In this document: positions 11,456-23,267 of the stretch, piece after piece
Numbering within the stretch: position 1 is the stretch's first letter
Layout: every line of letters begins with the position of its first letter
Assembly (NCBI GenBank): GCA_021613535.1
Contig: CP075492.1
Location: forward strand, 8,556,001 to 8,620,000
DNA length: 64,000 nt
Direction: 5' to 3'
DNA from: Adineta vaga
Lineage: Eukaryota > Rotifera
Program-made: the position numbers and the translations under genes
Notes under the pieces: generated by a model
Told to the model about the DNA's origin: nothing
Seen by the model: only the letters and a program-made list of their open reading frames with translations
The model's database searches: none

Positions 11456-13246
11456 AACATAGTTTTTATTTTGAGAATCATATTGAAAAACAGATCAGCA
11501 TTCATATTATTTGGTATGTGTTAAATTTCTTTCGTTTTCACATTTCTATTCGCATAAATCAAAAGCAAAAGAAATGAACTTGAACATATGCATCAATGAA
11601 ATGACAAGAATAGAATAATAGAAAAACTGATAAAGAAAAGAGTTTGTTTTGTTCTCTACGAATAAGTCAGATTAGTTGTGTATGGTTATGTAATCAATCA
11701 ATGTTTATAATCATTTCTTGTATAAAAAAGAAGGGCAGATGTATATATAGTAATACAATAGAATGAGTCTGACAGATGCTGTGTAAACTTTTCATTTAGA
11801 TCGACATTGAGATCTAATAAGGATCATATCATTGTATGAAAACCTCGTTACCGTCTAGTATTCAGATGTTTATTAAATTAGCGAATAGATATATTTTGAC
11901 ATGAATGAATACGAATCACAATATTAGTTTAAAAAACCTTTTAACTTGTGAAGTTTGAGAATTATTTTATCAGAACACGTTTATATATTGTTCAGTTGTT
12001 AAGAATACAAATAATTTCCTGTTCGTGTTAGTTTTAATTGCATGACAAAGTTAGGTTTTTTTTTCTCTTCAGAATCTGTTAGTAAATAATTAATGTATTT
12101 CGACAACTGTTATCTATAAAACTTATTTATTCGAAAAGTAATTGATATATTAACTGAATAAAACCTTTGTAGTATCGACAAATTATGATTATCTTTGTTT
12201 TTCGATGATAATAACAACGATAATACAAGTTATTATTCTTATTCATGAAATTCACAAAAAAGAAATTGAATATTCAATCAATTTAATAGCAAAAGAAGAA
12301 GACATGATAAATTACATTAGTATATTTCTCGTGCCTCTAAGTAATCTGTAGTATCGATATTATTAATGAGAGAAGAATGTAATGCTAACAGAGTATTATG
12401 ACATCCTATAAAGAACGAGAATAGTGAATGATAGAATAATAATCATAATCATAATCATAATAATATCGTCGACGACGAGACTATAGTATAAGCATCATTT
12501 GTCTAAATAGTTGATAACGAGATTCTATTCTACGTATCCTACTGGTAGTTGACAATAGTTCTATATATTGGCAGCATGAGATCGATAGATAACAGATTTT
12601 GTACATTTGATTGAATATCATCGTCATTATTTTTCCACTAATCATGACAACTGAGATTAATCTCGTCCTCGACAATGCTACAGATGTGCTTTTAGATTTG
12701 CCTGAATTCGTGGACAAGACTAATCAACGCATGTAAACGTGTCTAGCCCTTCATTCCGTATTTATTTGACAAGTACACATCTATCGAACTAATTATGTAT
12801 ACACATATATATATGTATATCTAAACTTGTCTGCTCATAACTTACAATCTCAGTGTCATCTAATGTCTATCGTTCTCATTTTATATGTTCAAAAAACGAA
12901 TGAGGTATAATATCAGTTTGTGAAGAAAAAAGAGAGGAAGAGAATGAGAAGCGTAAGCAATAATCAGTGAAGCGTTCGATTGACGCATCCTATGTATCGG
13001 CGATACTTACAGAAGAAAGAATGGCTTGCTCATTATTCTGTCTGTGACCCTCAGCTTTTTTCCACAAGCATGGGCAAAAACGAAGAAAAAAAAAGAAGAA
13101 GAAGAAGAAAGAGTAATGCGAACTGCCTAAGCAACTAGATAGATATATATATATATATATACATATATACATACTTCCATTTATTCTCTTGATTCATTCA
13201 TCTATTAAAAACCATTTAATATTGACTATTTCTTCTTTTATCTATT
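11456..13246. other. Intergenic with simple repeats
   Basis: No gene recognised. It contains an (AATCAT)-like run at about 12430-12460, a polypurine GAA/AAG stretch at about 13083-13115 and a TA run at about 13143-13162. The open frame at 12990-13172 is built entirely from the last two repeats. The end of the region is the upstream flank of the MATH-BTB gene. Confidence 0.5.
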
Positions 13247-13250
13247 TAGT

Positions 13251-14468
13251 ATGTATAATTCTGTTTTAAAATCTTCTTCAAATATTTCTTTGGTCTCCGA
13301 TGAATCCATGTCACCTGGAATAACAAACAACAGTCTCCTACCAGTTATACGCAATGATTATAGTCTTGATAGCGTCTGTTGTACAAAACGAACGTTACAT
13401 ACATTTTCACATATGTGGATTGTAGAAAATTTTTCATCGTATTTGGAAGATCCTGAACCGATTATATGTTTATCATCATCACCATTTAGTCCCGTATCAG
13501 GCTGTAGTGTCGCTACTCAATGGCGTCTAGTTTGTTATCCTAAAGGCAATTATGGTGCATCGTCAAATTATATGTCAATTTTTCTTGAATATATTAAAGG
13601 TGAACGTGACATCAAAGCTAAAGCTGAATATTCACTTGTTAATCGTAAGTGTGAATTAACAGAAATGCGTAAAGATGCACAATTTTCAATTTATAAATGT
13701 GGAAATTCACGTGGATTTATCAATTATGTTAAATTTGATACATTAACATTAGTCGAGAATGAAACACTCGATGAAGATAAATTGAAAATCTATGTTCGAA
13801 TAACAATTATGGATGATGCCATTACAGAAGAAACAAAATATCAAGAATTTGATGATGGTGAAAATATTAATTTTACAACACGTGGTTTCGAAAGTCTTGT
13901 CAAAGATTTTACACAACTTTTAATTCAATCAACAACAAAAATGAGTGATATTACCATAAGAGTTACTGTACCATTTAATGATGATATTGATGAATCCATA
14001 GAATCACCGGTTATTTTTCATGCACATAAATTAATTCTTGCTGCTCGTTCACCTGTCTTTGCAGCCATGTTTTCTAATCGTACTTTGGAAAATACGACTA
14101 ATACAATTGATATTAATGATTTACATCCAAATACAATTCAATCAATGCTTGAATATATTTATACAGGCAAAGTAACTGATATTAAAAAATCCACAGTTGA
14201 ATTGTATCGTTGTGCTGATAAATATCAATTAGAAGATTTACGTTTACAAGCTGAAATGGCTTTAATGAATTCTTTATCCATTGATACAAGTGCAGAAATC
14301 TTATTACTTGCTGATCAACATCATTCAGAAGATTTGAAATCACGTGTTATTCAATTTATTGTCAGTGGTAATCTCAAGGCTATCACTCAAACAGATGGCT
14401 GGCATAGATATGTTGCTTGTACTCCTGATCTAGTTACTGAAGTAATCCAAGCAACAGCTATCGAATAA
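13251..14468 (+). CDS. MATH-BTB protein (SPOP/roadkill-like Cullin-3 adaptor)
   Basis: A single 405-residue frame. Residues about 45-185 form a MATH/TRAF-like substrate-binding domain, starting HMWIVENFSSYL and including ATQWRLVCYPKG and NYMSIFLEY. Residues about 220-330 form a BTB/POZ domain with MSDITIRV, FHAHKLILAARSPVFAAMF and the helical segment MLEYIYTGKV. A 3-box/BACK-like region follows (LYRCADKYQLEDLRLQAE onward). This is the SPOP arrangement: MATH selects the substrate, BTB dimerises and binds Cullin-3 for ubiquitination. The central MATH part is more divergent than vertebrate SPOP, and no NLS is obvious at the end. The start is supported by a clean acceptor (AG at 13248-13249) that leaves a single base before the ATG, so the transcript leader must come from elsewhere by splicing. 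Confidence 0.93.
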   Translation: MYNSVLKSSSNISLVSDESMSPGITNNSLLPVIRNDYSLDSVCCTKRTLHTFSHMWIVENFSSYLEDPEPIICLSSSPFSPVSGCSVATQWRLVCYPKGNYGASSNYMSIFLEYIKGERDIKAKAEYSLVNRKCELTEMRKDAQFSIYKCGNSRGFINYVKFDTLTLVENETLDEDKLKIYVRITIMDDAITEETKYQEFDDGENINFTTRGFESLVKDFTQLLIQSTTKMSDITIRVTVPFNDDIDESIESPVIFHAHKLILAARSPVFAAMFSNRTLENTTNTIDINDLHPNTIQSMLEYIYTGKVTDIKKSTVELYRCADKYQLEDLRLQAEMALMNSLSIDTSAEILLLADQHHSEDLKSRVIQFIVSGNLKAITQTDGWHRYVACTPDLVTEVIQATAIE

Positions 14469-14788
14469 ATGATGACTCGATCAAATTTTTCTTTTCTTTT
14501 TTTTATAACAACACCTAGTCACCTGATTTTATACTCATCAAGGACAGACTATCGATGTAAAGATTTCAAGTTTTTTTTTGCTTCTTTTTTATACTATAAA
14601 TTTCTGTTTTTTTATTTTGTTTCTCCTTCAGTTTTAATTATTTGAACATATGTCGAGAGAAATGAAGCGATAAAGGACATTTTTTTTGTTTGTCATTTCT
14701 TATATTAATGATGTCCCCTGTAAGAAGGTGACTAGTACATTAATCGAACTTCACACTATCATGATTGAATAAATAAGAAAGAAGATAT
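14469..14788. other. Convergent 3' flanks
   Basis: T-rich 3' untranslated sequence of the MATH-BTB gene and the 3' flank of CCDC149 on the opposite strand. An AATAAA lies at about 14768 on the plus strand. No gene. Confidence 0.5.
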
Positions 14789-17033
14789 TCAACAAGTCAG
14801 ATTGGTAACAGCTGTCGAATTTGAAGATTGTCGAGTTTTCTTGAGAAGATCTTGAGTAGGATGAGAATCAGAATCTTATTAGAATAAGAAATGATAAGAT
14901 TGAAGTAACAGATTTTTAAAAAAAGAAGTATACCTGACGTTGAAGATGGAAGTAGATCTTGTTCTTCAAGATAAGCAATTGGTGAAGTTAACAAAGAAGG
15001 TGATTGTGATGGATCTTCCATTTCTAGATCGGTATTGTCTGAATGATTTCTTATTTTTGTTGATTGATGATATTCAAGTGTATTTTTTGTTGCAGTTGTT
15101 GAATATTGTATCGTGTTAGGTTTCGTAGCCGTAATATCCATGCTAGATGTTCTAGTTATCGAAGGCGATGGCGAAGATGGCCAAGTCGTTGGAAATTTAA
15201 AGACTTGACTGGAAGATAATTGTTGTAAATGATCAGTACTATTAACAAATTGGGATGTCTTGGCATCAGGACTCGGTGTTCGATCAAGCAAATCGATAAG
15301 TGAACTGGCTTGTTCTAATTCAAAAGAAAAATGAACTCCATTGTTTTCAATGATTTTATATTCGACAAAAATAATAGACTTACCAGATTTTGGAGTCATT
15401 TTACATTGCACAAGTCGTTTTTCTAGTTCTGCTATACGATTTGCCAATATTCTTGAAAAAAAAACATTATACAAATGAAAAAAACATCTTTATGGTATTT
15501 GTTTTTGTAACATACTTATTAATCTTTCTTTGATGAACAATAGTCACATTTTTATCTTTAAGATTTTCAAATAAAGCTTCGGCAATTGCTCGTAAATCGT
15601 TCTCAATTTCTGGCGTGTTTGGAAGAATATAACTTTGGTTGATCAAACTTCGCACTAAGTTAGGTGAATACTATCAATTTAAAAACGAATTCTTTTATAA
15701 CCTTTTACCTTGTTTATAAGTCAATATACTTCCTGAAGATTGTATTTTTTCTGATTGATGTGATTGTAAAAGTTCCTAAATTAGATTTCTTTTGAAATCT
15801 AGTTTAAATCATGCAAATTACCTTATATTTTGTTGCATTAGCAATGGCAAGATCTTTCTCTCGAGTTATTTCATTCAATTTCTCTTTGAAATATCTACAA
15901 GAGAAGCAAATGAAGGATTTGTTTTCGTATGAAAAACTTCTTACTGATTTTCAGATAGAATAAGTTCAATATCAACCAATGAATTTTCATTACCACTAAA
16001 CATTTTGTTTAGTTTATTAGATTTATTTTTGAAAGAATCACGTTCAATTTCAAGTTCTTCTTTTTGGCAAACGAGTAATTTTAGATCATTTTCAAGTTGA
16101 AGAATCTATACATTCAAATAAACAAAAGAAAACAAGAATTAAATATTCACAAACTCGTTCATTTGCTTGTTCTAAACGTTCTAATAAAGTCGTTTCATTA
16201 TCATTCTCAACCTGATGATTATCATTCCAACTACAATATCTTTTTTGACGAAAAATCTACAAACAAGTCAAGAAAAGAATATCTCCAATTCAATTAAATA
16301 TAAATCTCTTCTTACCGATAAATCACCTTTAACATCATCAAGTTCACGTGTAAGTTCATCGACTTTTGTTTGTAAAACTTCTTTTTCATCTTGAACAGTT
16401 TTTAAAGCTGTTTTCAACAATAAATTGTGGACTAGATTGAGAAATAATTATTGAGTAAAAGTAATAGATACAAAAAAAAAAACAACAACTAACATTTGAT
16501 TAGTAAAAACGAAAACATGCATCTAGCATGCTTTATTAACCTGAACAAACCTCCTTTTCTTTCAATGAAATAGGATCAATCTAACTAGGTTGGATGAAGA
16601 TAATTCTTTTTTTGTTTTGTTTTATGAATCATTGAGATATACTTACATCATTCGGATGCTCATAGATAGTTTGAGTTGGATACACTGCATTTAGAGGTTC
16701 AATCTAAATGAAAGTTGTTCACATGTTACATAAAGATATGATCTGATAAGATGATTTTTTTTCTATTGAAAAATATACTACCTTCTTTGTCGTTTGTTTC
16801 TTTAGTTGTACATATTTTTCTTGTAAACTATCAGCAAGTGATTTAAATTGATTTCGTTCATATTTTAACGTATCCAGTTCATTAATTAATATGGCAAATG
16901 CTTTTGATTTACTCTCTAATCTCTTTTGTAAAACTTGTATCTAAATCGAAGGAGAGTAACATTGATTATGAGAAATTTTAATTTCATTTACTTCATTGTT
17001 CAATGAGTCAATCTGTTGTTGATTATCAGTCAT
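14789..17033 (-). CDS. CCDC149 orthologue (coiled-coil domain protein)
   Basis: About nine exons. Near the start, the SKSKAFAILINELDTLKYERNQF segment and the following QEKYVQLKK match the opening of animal CCDC149. Further on, GNENSLVDIELILSENQYF corresponds to the human GHENRIIDVDALCMENRYL region. The segment around ALFENLKDKNVTIVHQRK with NKILANRIAELEKRL corresponds to the conserved block just before the variable tail. Nearly all of the first two thirds is heptad-patterned coiled coil; the last third is Ser/Thr/Pro-rich and disordered (SSPSPSITRTSS). The final exon seems to join at an AAG acceptor near 14850 and stops at 14789; the open frame across that intron is spurious. Function is poorly known even in vertebrates. 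The first exon begins at an acceptor (AG at 17044-17045) 10 bases before the ATG. Confidence 0.8.
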
Positions 17034-17166
17034 ATCATTTATACTGAAAAATAAGAGATTGTTTTAATAACTGTTGAAAAAAAAAGAACATTACGTTAGA
17101 AAGAAATTCTTTATAGCAAGGAGAATAATATTATCACAGAAATGAAAAAAGAAATTGTTCATTTAT

Positions 17167-18573
17167 TTAAAATTCGTTCTTTGTCTTCTCTCGTTTCACT
17201 CGAATACGTTCCAAAATGAAATCCAATTTTTGTTGAACTTTTTTACATCCTGATACGGAATAAAGTAAAGTTTCTGGTGGTGCGAATTCAATTAAATCCA
17301 GTACATTATTAACAATATCATTATCAGATTTATTGTAATCGTATTCTTCACTTTCGCGAGCTAAATCAAGTTGTCGTTGAATACAAGTACGAACATGAGA
17401 ATGTTCAAGTGGAAGAAAGGGCACAAAGAATGTTACTAAATGACGATTAATTAAAGAAGCATGCCATAATCCACCTGAAAAATGAAGAAAAATATTACAA
17501 ATTTCGATACGTAAATTTGAAAATAGACCTGCTTCACTAAATGCAGCATTTGCAAGTGCTCGTTGAAATTCTGTTATATTATAATCACGTCGTTCAATAG
17601 ATGAAAAATGATTGTTTTGAGCAATAATATTAATATCTTTACCACCGGTATTACTACAGAAGATAAATATAAAATTAATTCAATAGAAAACTTTTCATTT
17701 GATACCTCAAAAAGATAAATATTGTTTTGCGAAAATCGATTGGCTGTGCGTATGTGGGTGTATGAAAATCAATGTAATATAAAATAGTTTCTAATAATTG
17801 AACAGGCATTTTATCGACTTCATCAAAAACAAAAGTTGCATGTTGACAAGCACTTGTTGCTTTTTCAATATCTTTTTTAATTCGATCCTATTTATAAAAA
17901 AGCAAAAAGTTGAATAGTTAAAAATCAATCGTAAGTAAATGATATTCATCTACTTATACCATCAACATACCTTATATTCTTGAAGATGCTCCTTTGTCAT
18001 TATGCATAAAATCACGTGATGCAACATACAATCGAGCGTAACTACTCTTATAACCTTTTCTGTACAGACTTTCAACAATATGTTTTGCAACGAAATTCTT
18101 TCCTAAGTGAAATTAAAAAAAACACAATCATATTTAAATACACGCACGTAAGTTCAACTAATCATATATTATTCATCAGAAAAACTAAGAAACAGATACA
18201 AACTATACTCTCTTAACTGTAGAACTTCCTTTCATCATATATGAGCACATCCTGAAGATTGATTGGATCATTTTCGATACACTTACCTGTGCCAGTACTT
18301 CCATGTAACGACAATACCAGTGCTTTGGATGGATTTTCAGTGTTTATATGTGAACTGATCGAATTGAGTATAAGATCATGTGCAAGTGGTTGACCCATCA
18401 AATGATCTTTTAATCGTAGATCAAGTTCTTCAGGAAAAAAAAAGAAGCAAATATATAGTGTGTCATTGCATTATTTCCTATTAAAATTCACCTGTCATAT
18501 TTTTCGGTACCCACTGTTTCGAACAACATTCCCATATACAAAATATATGAAAGAGACTAGCTAGATCTACCAT
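17167..18573 (-). CDS. Torsin-family AAA+ ATPase (frame break in mid-gene)
   Basis: Domain order is torsin-like: a short hydrophobic and Cys-rich lead (LASLFHIFCIWECCSKQW), a GQPLAHDLI segment, Walker A GSTGTGKN, Walker B ATFVFDEVDKM, sensor-1 region FIFLSNTGG, and the torsin-specific sensor-2 SGCKKV near the C-terminus, ending KTKNEF. Torsins act in the ER and nuclear-envelope lumen with LAP1/LULL1-type activators. No good signal peptide is visible, so either the hydrophobic lead serves or an upstream exon is missing. In the exon at about 17970-18110 the reading frame of RLYVASRDFMHND does not connect to the frame of EHLQEYKDRIKKDI; the shift is at about 17991-17998. Both halves are conserved in torsins, so this is a real or assembly frameshift, or an unusual 34-base intron. 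An acceptor (AG at 18593-18594) precedes the ATG by 19 bases. Confidence 0.82.
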
Positions 18574-18708
18574 ACTCTGTTCTGTTTTAAATCTTAAATA
18601 AAAGACAGACAATGAATTTTTTTATAGACATATAAAAAAAATTGGGATAATTAATTAGAAACAAAACAAAAACACATGAAAGAGAATGAATATGAATAAA
18701 AATAATCA

Positions 18709-21159
18709 TTATTGAGAAGTATTGGTAAGATCATGTTCAGCATTATTAGCATCGGTAATAAATTGCATCAAACAACCCACTGCACTAAAATAACCCTAGA
18801 ACAAATAGTATGGAAGAAATAAGAATATAGAGAAGAATTCAGGTTTATTTTCATACTTCATGCTCAAGAAATATTGCTTTTATTTTACTATCAGACCAGT
18901 AATCCATAGCATAAGCCAATATCCTCATAGATAAATCATTAATACGTAAGAAACTACCACTGAATAATACACGATCGACATTCTACAAAGAAAATGAAAA
19001 TCAGTACAGTAGTGGAGTGTGAATAGATTTCTTTTTACCTCAGTACGAGCGCACATCATTGAAATCGAACCAATATTGTTGAGAACAGTAACTAAAGTTG
19101 CCCGAGCTAAATCAGCTTTTGATGCTTGTTCGCGTTTTTCGAGTAAATTCATATGACCAAAACTAAATGGAATAAAATAAAATTATAGACGAGTTTGATT
19201 TTAGTTATTGCAAGTTCACGATCAGAACGATGCAAATCATGTTTATCTTGAATCCTATACATCTGTAATATGAGAGTCTTTTATGAACTAGTTCATATCA
19301 ATACAATATTAGATTGACAACCCAAGTTATTTATGAAGTTGGAGAAGCCGTCAAGCAAAATCTGATACAACTATCGTCATGCAATGCAAGTTTGCCACGA
19401 TCGTGTTTGATCATATAGTATTCTATGCGGTAATCATTCAACTTTTCTTTTAAGAATTATAGCAATAAGCATATTTAAGATGAATAAATTTACAAGTATT
19501 CGTATTTAGCCAGCTCTTTTTCTACGTAATATAACTTGCCTATATTCAACAGGTATTTGTTTGCAAAGCTCACCATTATCACTAGAGAGATTTCAATAGG
19601 GGATAGAGCACACTTTCGAAATTCTAACATTCATTCATGTGTACAGCTGTATTCAATTTACCTGCTTGCTACAATATGACCGGGCAAACCAAATCTTTCA
19701 TAATCACCGCCATATATGTCCTTAACTAATTTATCAACCTATGAAAAGCATTAACAAAATATCTGCTGTCTAAATTTTCAATATTACCTTTGTACTATCT
19801 CCTTCCGAAGCTAGTTGAATAGCTTCATCATAAGTAGAACATCCTGTTAGTAAACAACATAGCCCTAAAAATGTACCACCACCTATGCTGCAATCCAAAA
19901 CAAAAACAACAAGTCAATATTCATCGTAAAATATTCTTTTCATTCTTACCTTGTACCAGTTATACGTCGATAACTACTTTCTGATTCAACATATAAAATA
20001 CTGATACCACTTCCAATATTAACAAGAAGAAATGGATGTTTCATATCAAATGTAAATGGATTTTTATTTGGATTCGCATCATTCTGTGGTTCTTCGTAAT
20101 AAAAACATTCATTTGAATTTAATTTACTTATATAACATAAACCTTTCATTAATGTATCAAGTTCATCACATTTACTCCAACTAATTTTTAATTTCTAAAA
20201 CAAATAACTCATTCGTTTTTGTTTCATATTCTCAAAGTAATATTTACTTCAACAATATCTTTTTCAAATTTATAAGCACCACCACCTGTGGCAAAGATTT
20301 TAAATGTTAACGTATGTAAATTTCTCGTTACACATGAGTCAATAAAATTCGTCATTTTCGATGTTGGAAAACGAATAAAATGAAGATTTCCTTGTCGACC
20401 ACCTAACTCAATTTTTTTCAATTCCAATGCATCATCACGTACACCTTCCTGTCCATAGGCACGATTCGATGTTAAGTAACGACGAATATTCATTAAAATT
20501 TCACCTTCACTTCGAATTTCATCAGCCGTTAAGTCAAGGGGTTCAAAATAGACAAGTTTAACAAGTGTTCCACCAATATCAATACCAAACCAAGGAAAAA
20601 CTAATTAAAAAAAGAAATGCATTCATATGATGCATCCGATCATCATATTCTATAATTACCTGGAAATGCTATTTCTTCACTACCTGATGTAACACTGGTT
20701 GCCATCTTTAATTGAGGAATTTTCGCAGATTTGGAATGTTCAATACTGCTTGACCTAAAATGAGAAAAGGTCATTAAGTTAAACATCTATCTGCCATAGA
20801 GAGTTTCGTAAAGAATTCACTATATTGTAGAACGTATCTATGAAAAATTTCAACAGTCGGACATATATCTTATATGATATATACTAGAAAAAAAGAAGTC
20901 ATTTCTCATTGGTAACCTCGATAAATATTCTCTGTGAAGCTTTCATTTCAAGATATGTCATAGAAAAGCAACGTTGATCCAATGACGGAGCATCGGCCCA
21001 TTTGTGAAATAATACCGGCTGACGTCAACGTTTTATTTCTAACGATAAGGATATTGTATGCTTTTTAAATCGACAAAAAAAGACGCATAAAAAGAAACGA
21101 ATGCCTGTTTTTAGTTTTTTTAACTTAAAAATATTCGAAATGTACCTTTTCCTGTCCAT
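18709..21159 (-). CDS. Pantothenate kinase (PanK, eukaryotic type II)
   Basis: It phosphorylates pantothenate, the first and controlling step of coenzyme A synthesis. The protein contains the N-terminal ATP-binding segment [91 protein letters not shown] and VLFSGSFLR, in family order, ending TNTSQ. A small first exon (21146-21159, MDRKR) fits in phase with the main body through a 390-base intron. If that exon is not used, translation could start at MATSVTSG (20705). A second unusually long intron (19163-19661) splits VAS from SFGHMN and contains coding-like scraps. An acceptor (AG at 21203-21204) lies 43 bases before the first ATG. Feedback inhibition by acetyl-CoA is typical of the family; nothing in this sequence is diagnostic of it. 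Confidence 0.92.
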
Positions 21160-21330
21160 TTTAGTCCCACATGTTCCAAGTCATTCATTTATCGAACAAC
21201 ATCTGAAATAAGCGTATAGATAAAGAATATGTTTTTATAATAAATTTTTTTGTTTGTTTTTTTTTGAATATACAATATATTAAGACAAGAAAAAAAATCG
21301 TATTTCATAACTATCTGACACAATTATCTT

Positions 21331-21904
21331 TTATTCAACTACAGATCCATTATTTTCATCTTCTTCATCATTATCATTATCATTATCGTTATTTTCTGAT
21401 GATGCTTCAGGTTGATTTTGTTGTTTCTTAGCTGTTTCCTCTTTCTTTTTACGTGTTTGTTCTTGATAATCTATACAAGATGGAGATATATTTATTCAAA
21501 TTAATTTAATCGTATATTATTATCGTACCTTTCAATGCTTCTTGTAAAGGTTCAACAAGCATGTCGAATTGATTCGATTGTAAAGCTTTGAACATATCTT
21601 GAACTGTCACTGTTTTACGTTTTGCATTTGCAGCATATTGATTAGCACTAAAGATAAGAACTTAGAGGTTTGATTTGTAATAATTAAAAAATTATCTACG
21701 TCGAACTAATGTAAAGAATAAATGTTAGTGCAGCACGTGACATCGCTATTCGAGCTTCTTTGGAAATTGTTGGTGATTCTCCCAACTAAAATGAAAAAAA
21801 TAAATTAAATGAAAATCTATATAAAAAAAAATACTTACAGCTTCATTCATCAATCGAGTAATAACTGCATTAGGAAATGTTAGATCATCAACTTCATCTG
21901 ACAT
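21331..21904 (-). CDS. DNA polymerase epsilon subunit 3 / CHRAC17 histone-fold protein
   Basis: A small histone-fold protein of about 136 residues in about four exons. It begins MSDEVDDLTFPNAVITRLM and continues with ISKEARIAMSRAALTFILY, KRKTVTVQDMFKAL and FDMLVEPLQEALKDY, the conserved POLE3 fold. The tail is a long acidic, Asn-rich stretch ending NGSVVE, also typical. POLE3 pairs with POLE4 in the polymerase epsilon holoenzyme and with CHRAC15 in chromatin remodelling; it is nuclear and acts in histone handling during replication. The ATG lies only 6 bases after a strong acceptor (T-rich tract, AG at 21911-21912). The TRMT10A stop is 83 bases upstream, leaving almost no room for an independent promoter. 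Confidence 0.93.
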
Positions 21905-21987
21905 GATTATCTACAAAAAAAAGTAAGACACATTTGTCAGTACAAAAATCAATCTTGAAATTAAGATCGATATCAAAACAGAATAGA

Positions 21988-23250
21988 TTAATTAGTTTCA
22001 ATTTTATTTTTATCAACATTCAAATCTAAAAATGAATAGAATTCGAATTAGTATATGATATTGTTTTCAATTCAATAATTTACCTTCTTCTGTCTCTTTT
22101 TTGATAACCCAACCTTTACGTTCAGGAATATGTGTTTTCAATGTTTGTTTCCAATCATTCGTTATCATATACGAAAGTAGAATATCAAATACTAGATGAA
22201 ACAGATTTATAAATAGTCATTTTATATGAACTAATAGTACCTTGATTTATTGAAAGAATTTGATTGAATGTTCCACCATCAATAGAATGTTCCATGTGCG
22301 TTTCAATTGGCAATCTATAACATGTGATATTCTTATCCTGACATACTTGAAATGTCATATTCTGAAATGTATTTGAATTATTAAGATGAATTTTATTCAC
22401 CAAATAGATCTTACTTTTCGAACACTTTCATCGACAAGACCACCAATAACAAATACATTTTGTTCGGTAATTTCAGTTAATACTTTATCTCCATTTGGAC
22501 TTAAATAAATCAAACGTTCAGATGGATAATATTCATGAATTTCTTTATCGCTGAGAATGATCTATAATACGATTTTGTAATAGAATATGAGAAAGAAAAA
22601 GAATAAACTATTACTGGATAATTATCGAAACCACTATTAACACGGCGACATTCCTGTGCTAATAAACTCTCATTTGACCAATTGGTTAAAGTAAGTCGAA
22701 CGGGCTTAGTTGCTCGACGATTTGAACTATAACATCGTCCAATTTGTCGAGCAAGACTAGCGATTTCCTAGACATATCAAAAAGAATTATTGCTTTCATT
22801 AATTCATTTTTCAAGCAATCGCATGAACACTAACCTTACCCGACATAGATTGATTGTATGCACAATCAATACATATCACAGGTGCTGTTTCTTGTTGATT
22901 AATTTCTGCTAAACGTTCATTCGCAGCACGTTTGAACATTTTTCCAGTTGTTGATATCACTTGTTCAGTTAAAACTATTTCAAAGAAAAAGACTTATGAA
23001 CATGAAAAGACAAAGAGAAGAATAAAGAATAATTACTTTCCGAAGAGTCGGATGGTAGTATTATTGATGAAGGATGTTTGGAAGATGCATGAGATTTTTT
23101 CTTCTTACGTGTTTGCTTGCGTTGTTGACAAATACGTTCATAACGTAATCGTTTTTTAGCACTGCGTGGTAAACGTTTTGGTTTTGTTGATTCAACAGTA
23201 GTCGATTCGTTTTCATTGTTCAGAACAAGAGAAGTTAACTCAGATGACAT
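21988..23250 (-). CDS. tRNA (guanine-9-N1) methyltransferase, TRM10 family
   Basis: About seven exons. The N-terminus is Lys/Arg-rich (KKRLRYERICQQRKQTRKKKK), typical of TRMT10A and tRNA binding. The SPOUT catalytic core follows: APVICIDCAYNQSM, QIGRCYSSNRRATKPVRLTLTN, ERLIYLSPNG, NVFVIGGLVDESV, then YRLPIE and the knot region ILSINQVFDILL, ending DKNKIETN. The GGLVD motif and the following Leu-Pro-rich stretch form the S-adenosylmethionine pocket. It methylates N1 of purine 9 in tRNAs. Exons 1-2 carry no mitochondrial presequence, so the cytosolic or nuclear TRMT10A type is favoured over TRMT10C. An acceptor (TTTTTTCTAG, AG at 23266-23267) precedes the ATG by 15 bases. It is the first gene of the compact cluster. 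Confidence 0.9.
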
Positions 23251-23267
23251 AGTTTGACAATAAATCT

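Larger units (their letters stand above)
14789..23267 (-). other. Compact head-to-tail five-gene cluster (operon candidate)
   Basis: Five minus-strand genes follow one another with coding gaps of about 83, 171, 135 and 133 bases, in the order TRMT10A, POLE3, PANK, torsin, CCDC149. Each ATG is preceded, within 6-43 bases, by a polypyrimidine-AG acceptor: AG at 23266-23267, 21911-21912, 21203-21204, 18593-18594 and 17044-17045. In the four gaps I see no convincing donor that could pair with the acceptor. This is what spliced-leader trans-splicing of a polycistronic pre-mRNA would leave. Bdelloid rotifers are known to use a spliced leader; that these genes are co-transcribed is inference. Confidence 0.5.

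Noticed and set aside
14797-14938. Hydrophobic C-terminal extension of CCDC149
   Set aside because: It is intron read-through; a donor after SSTSG and an acceptor near 14850 give a polar ending instead.
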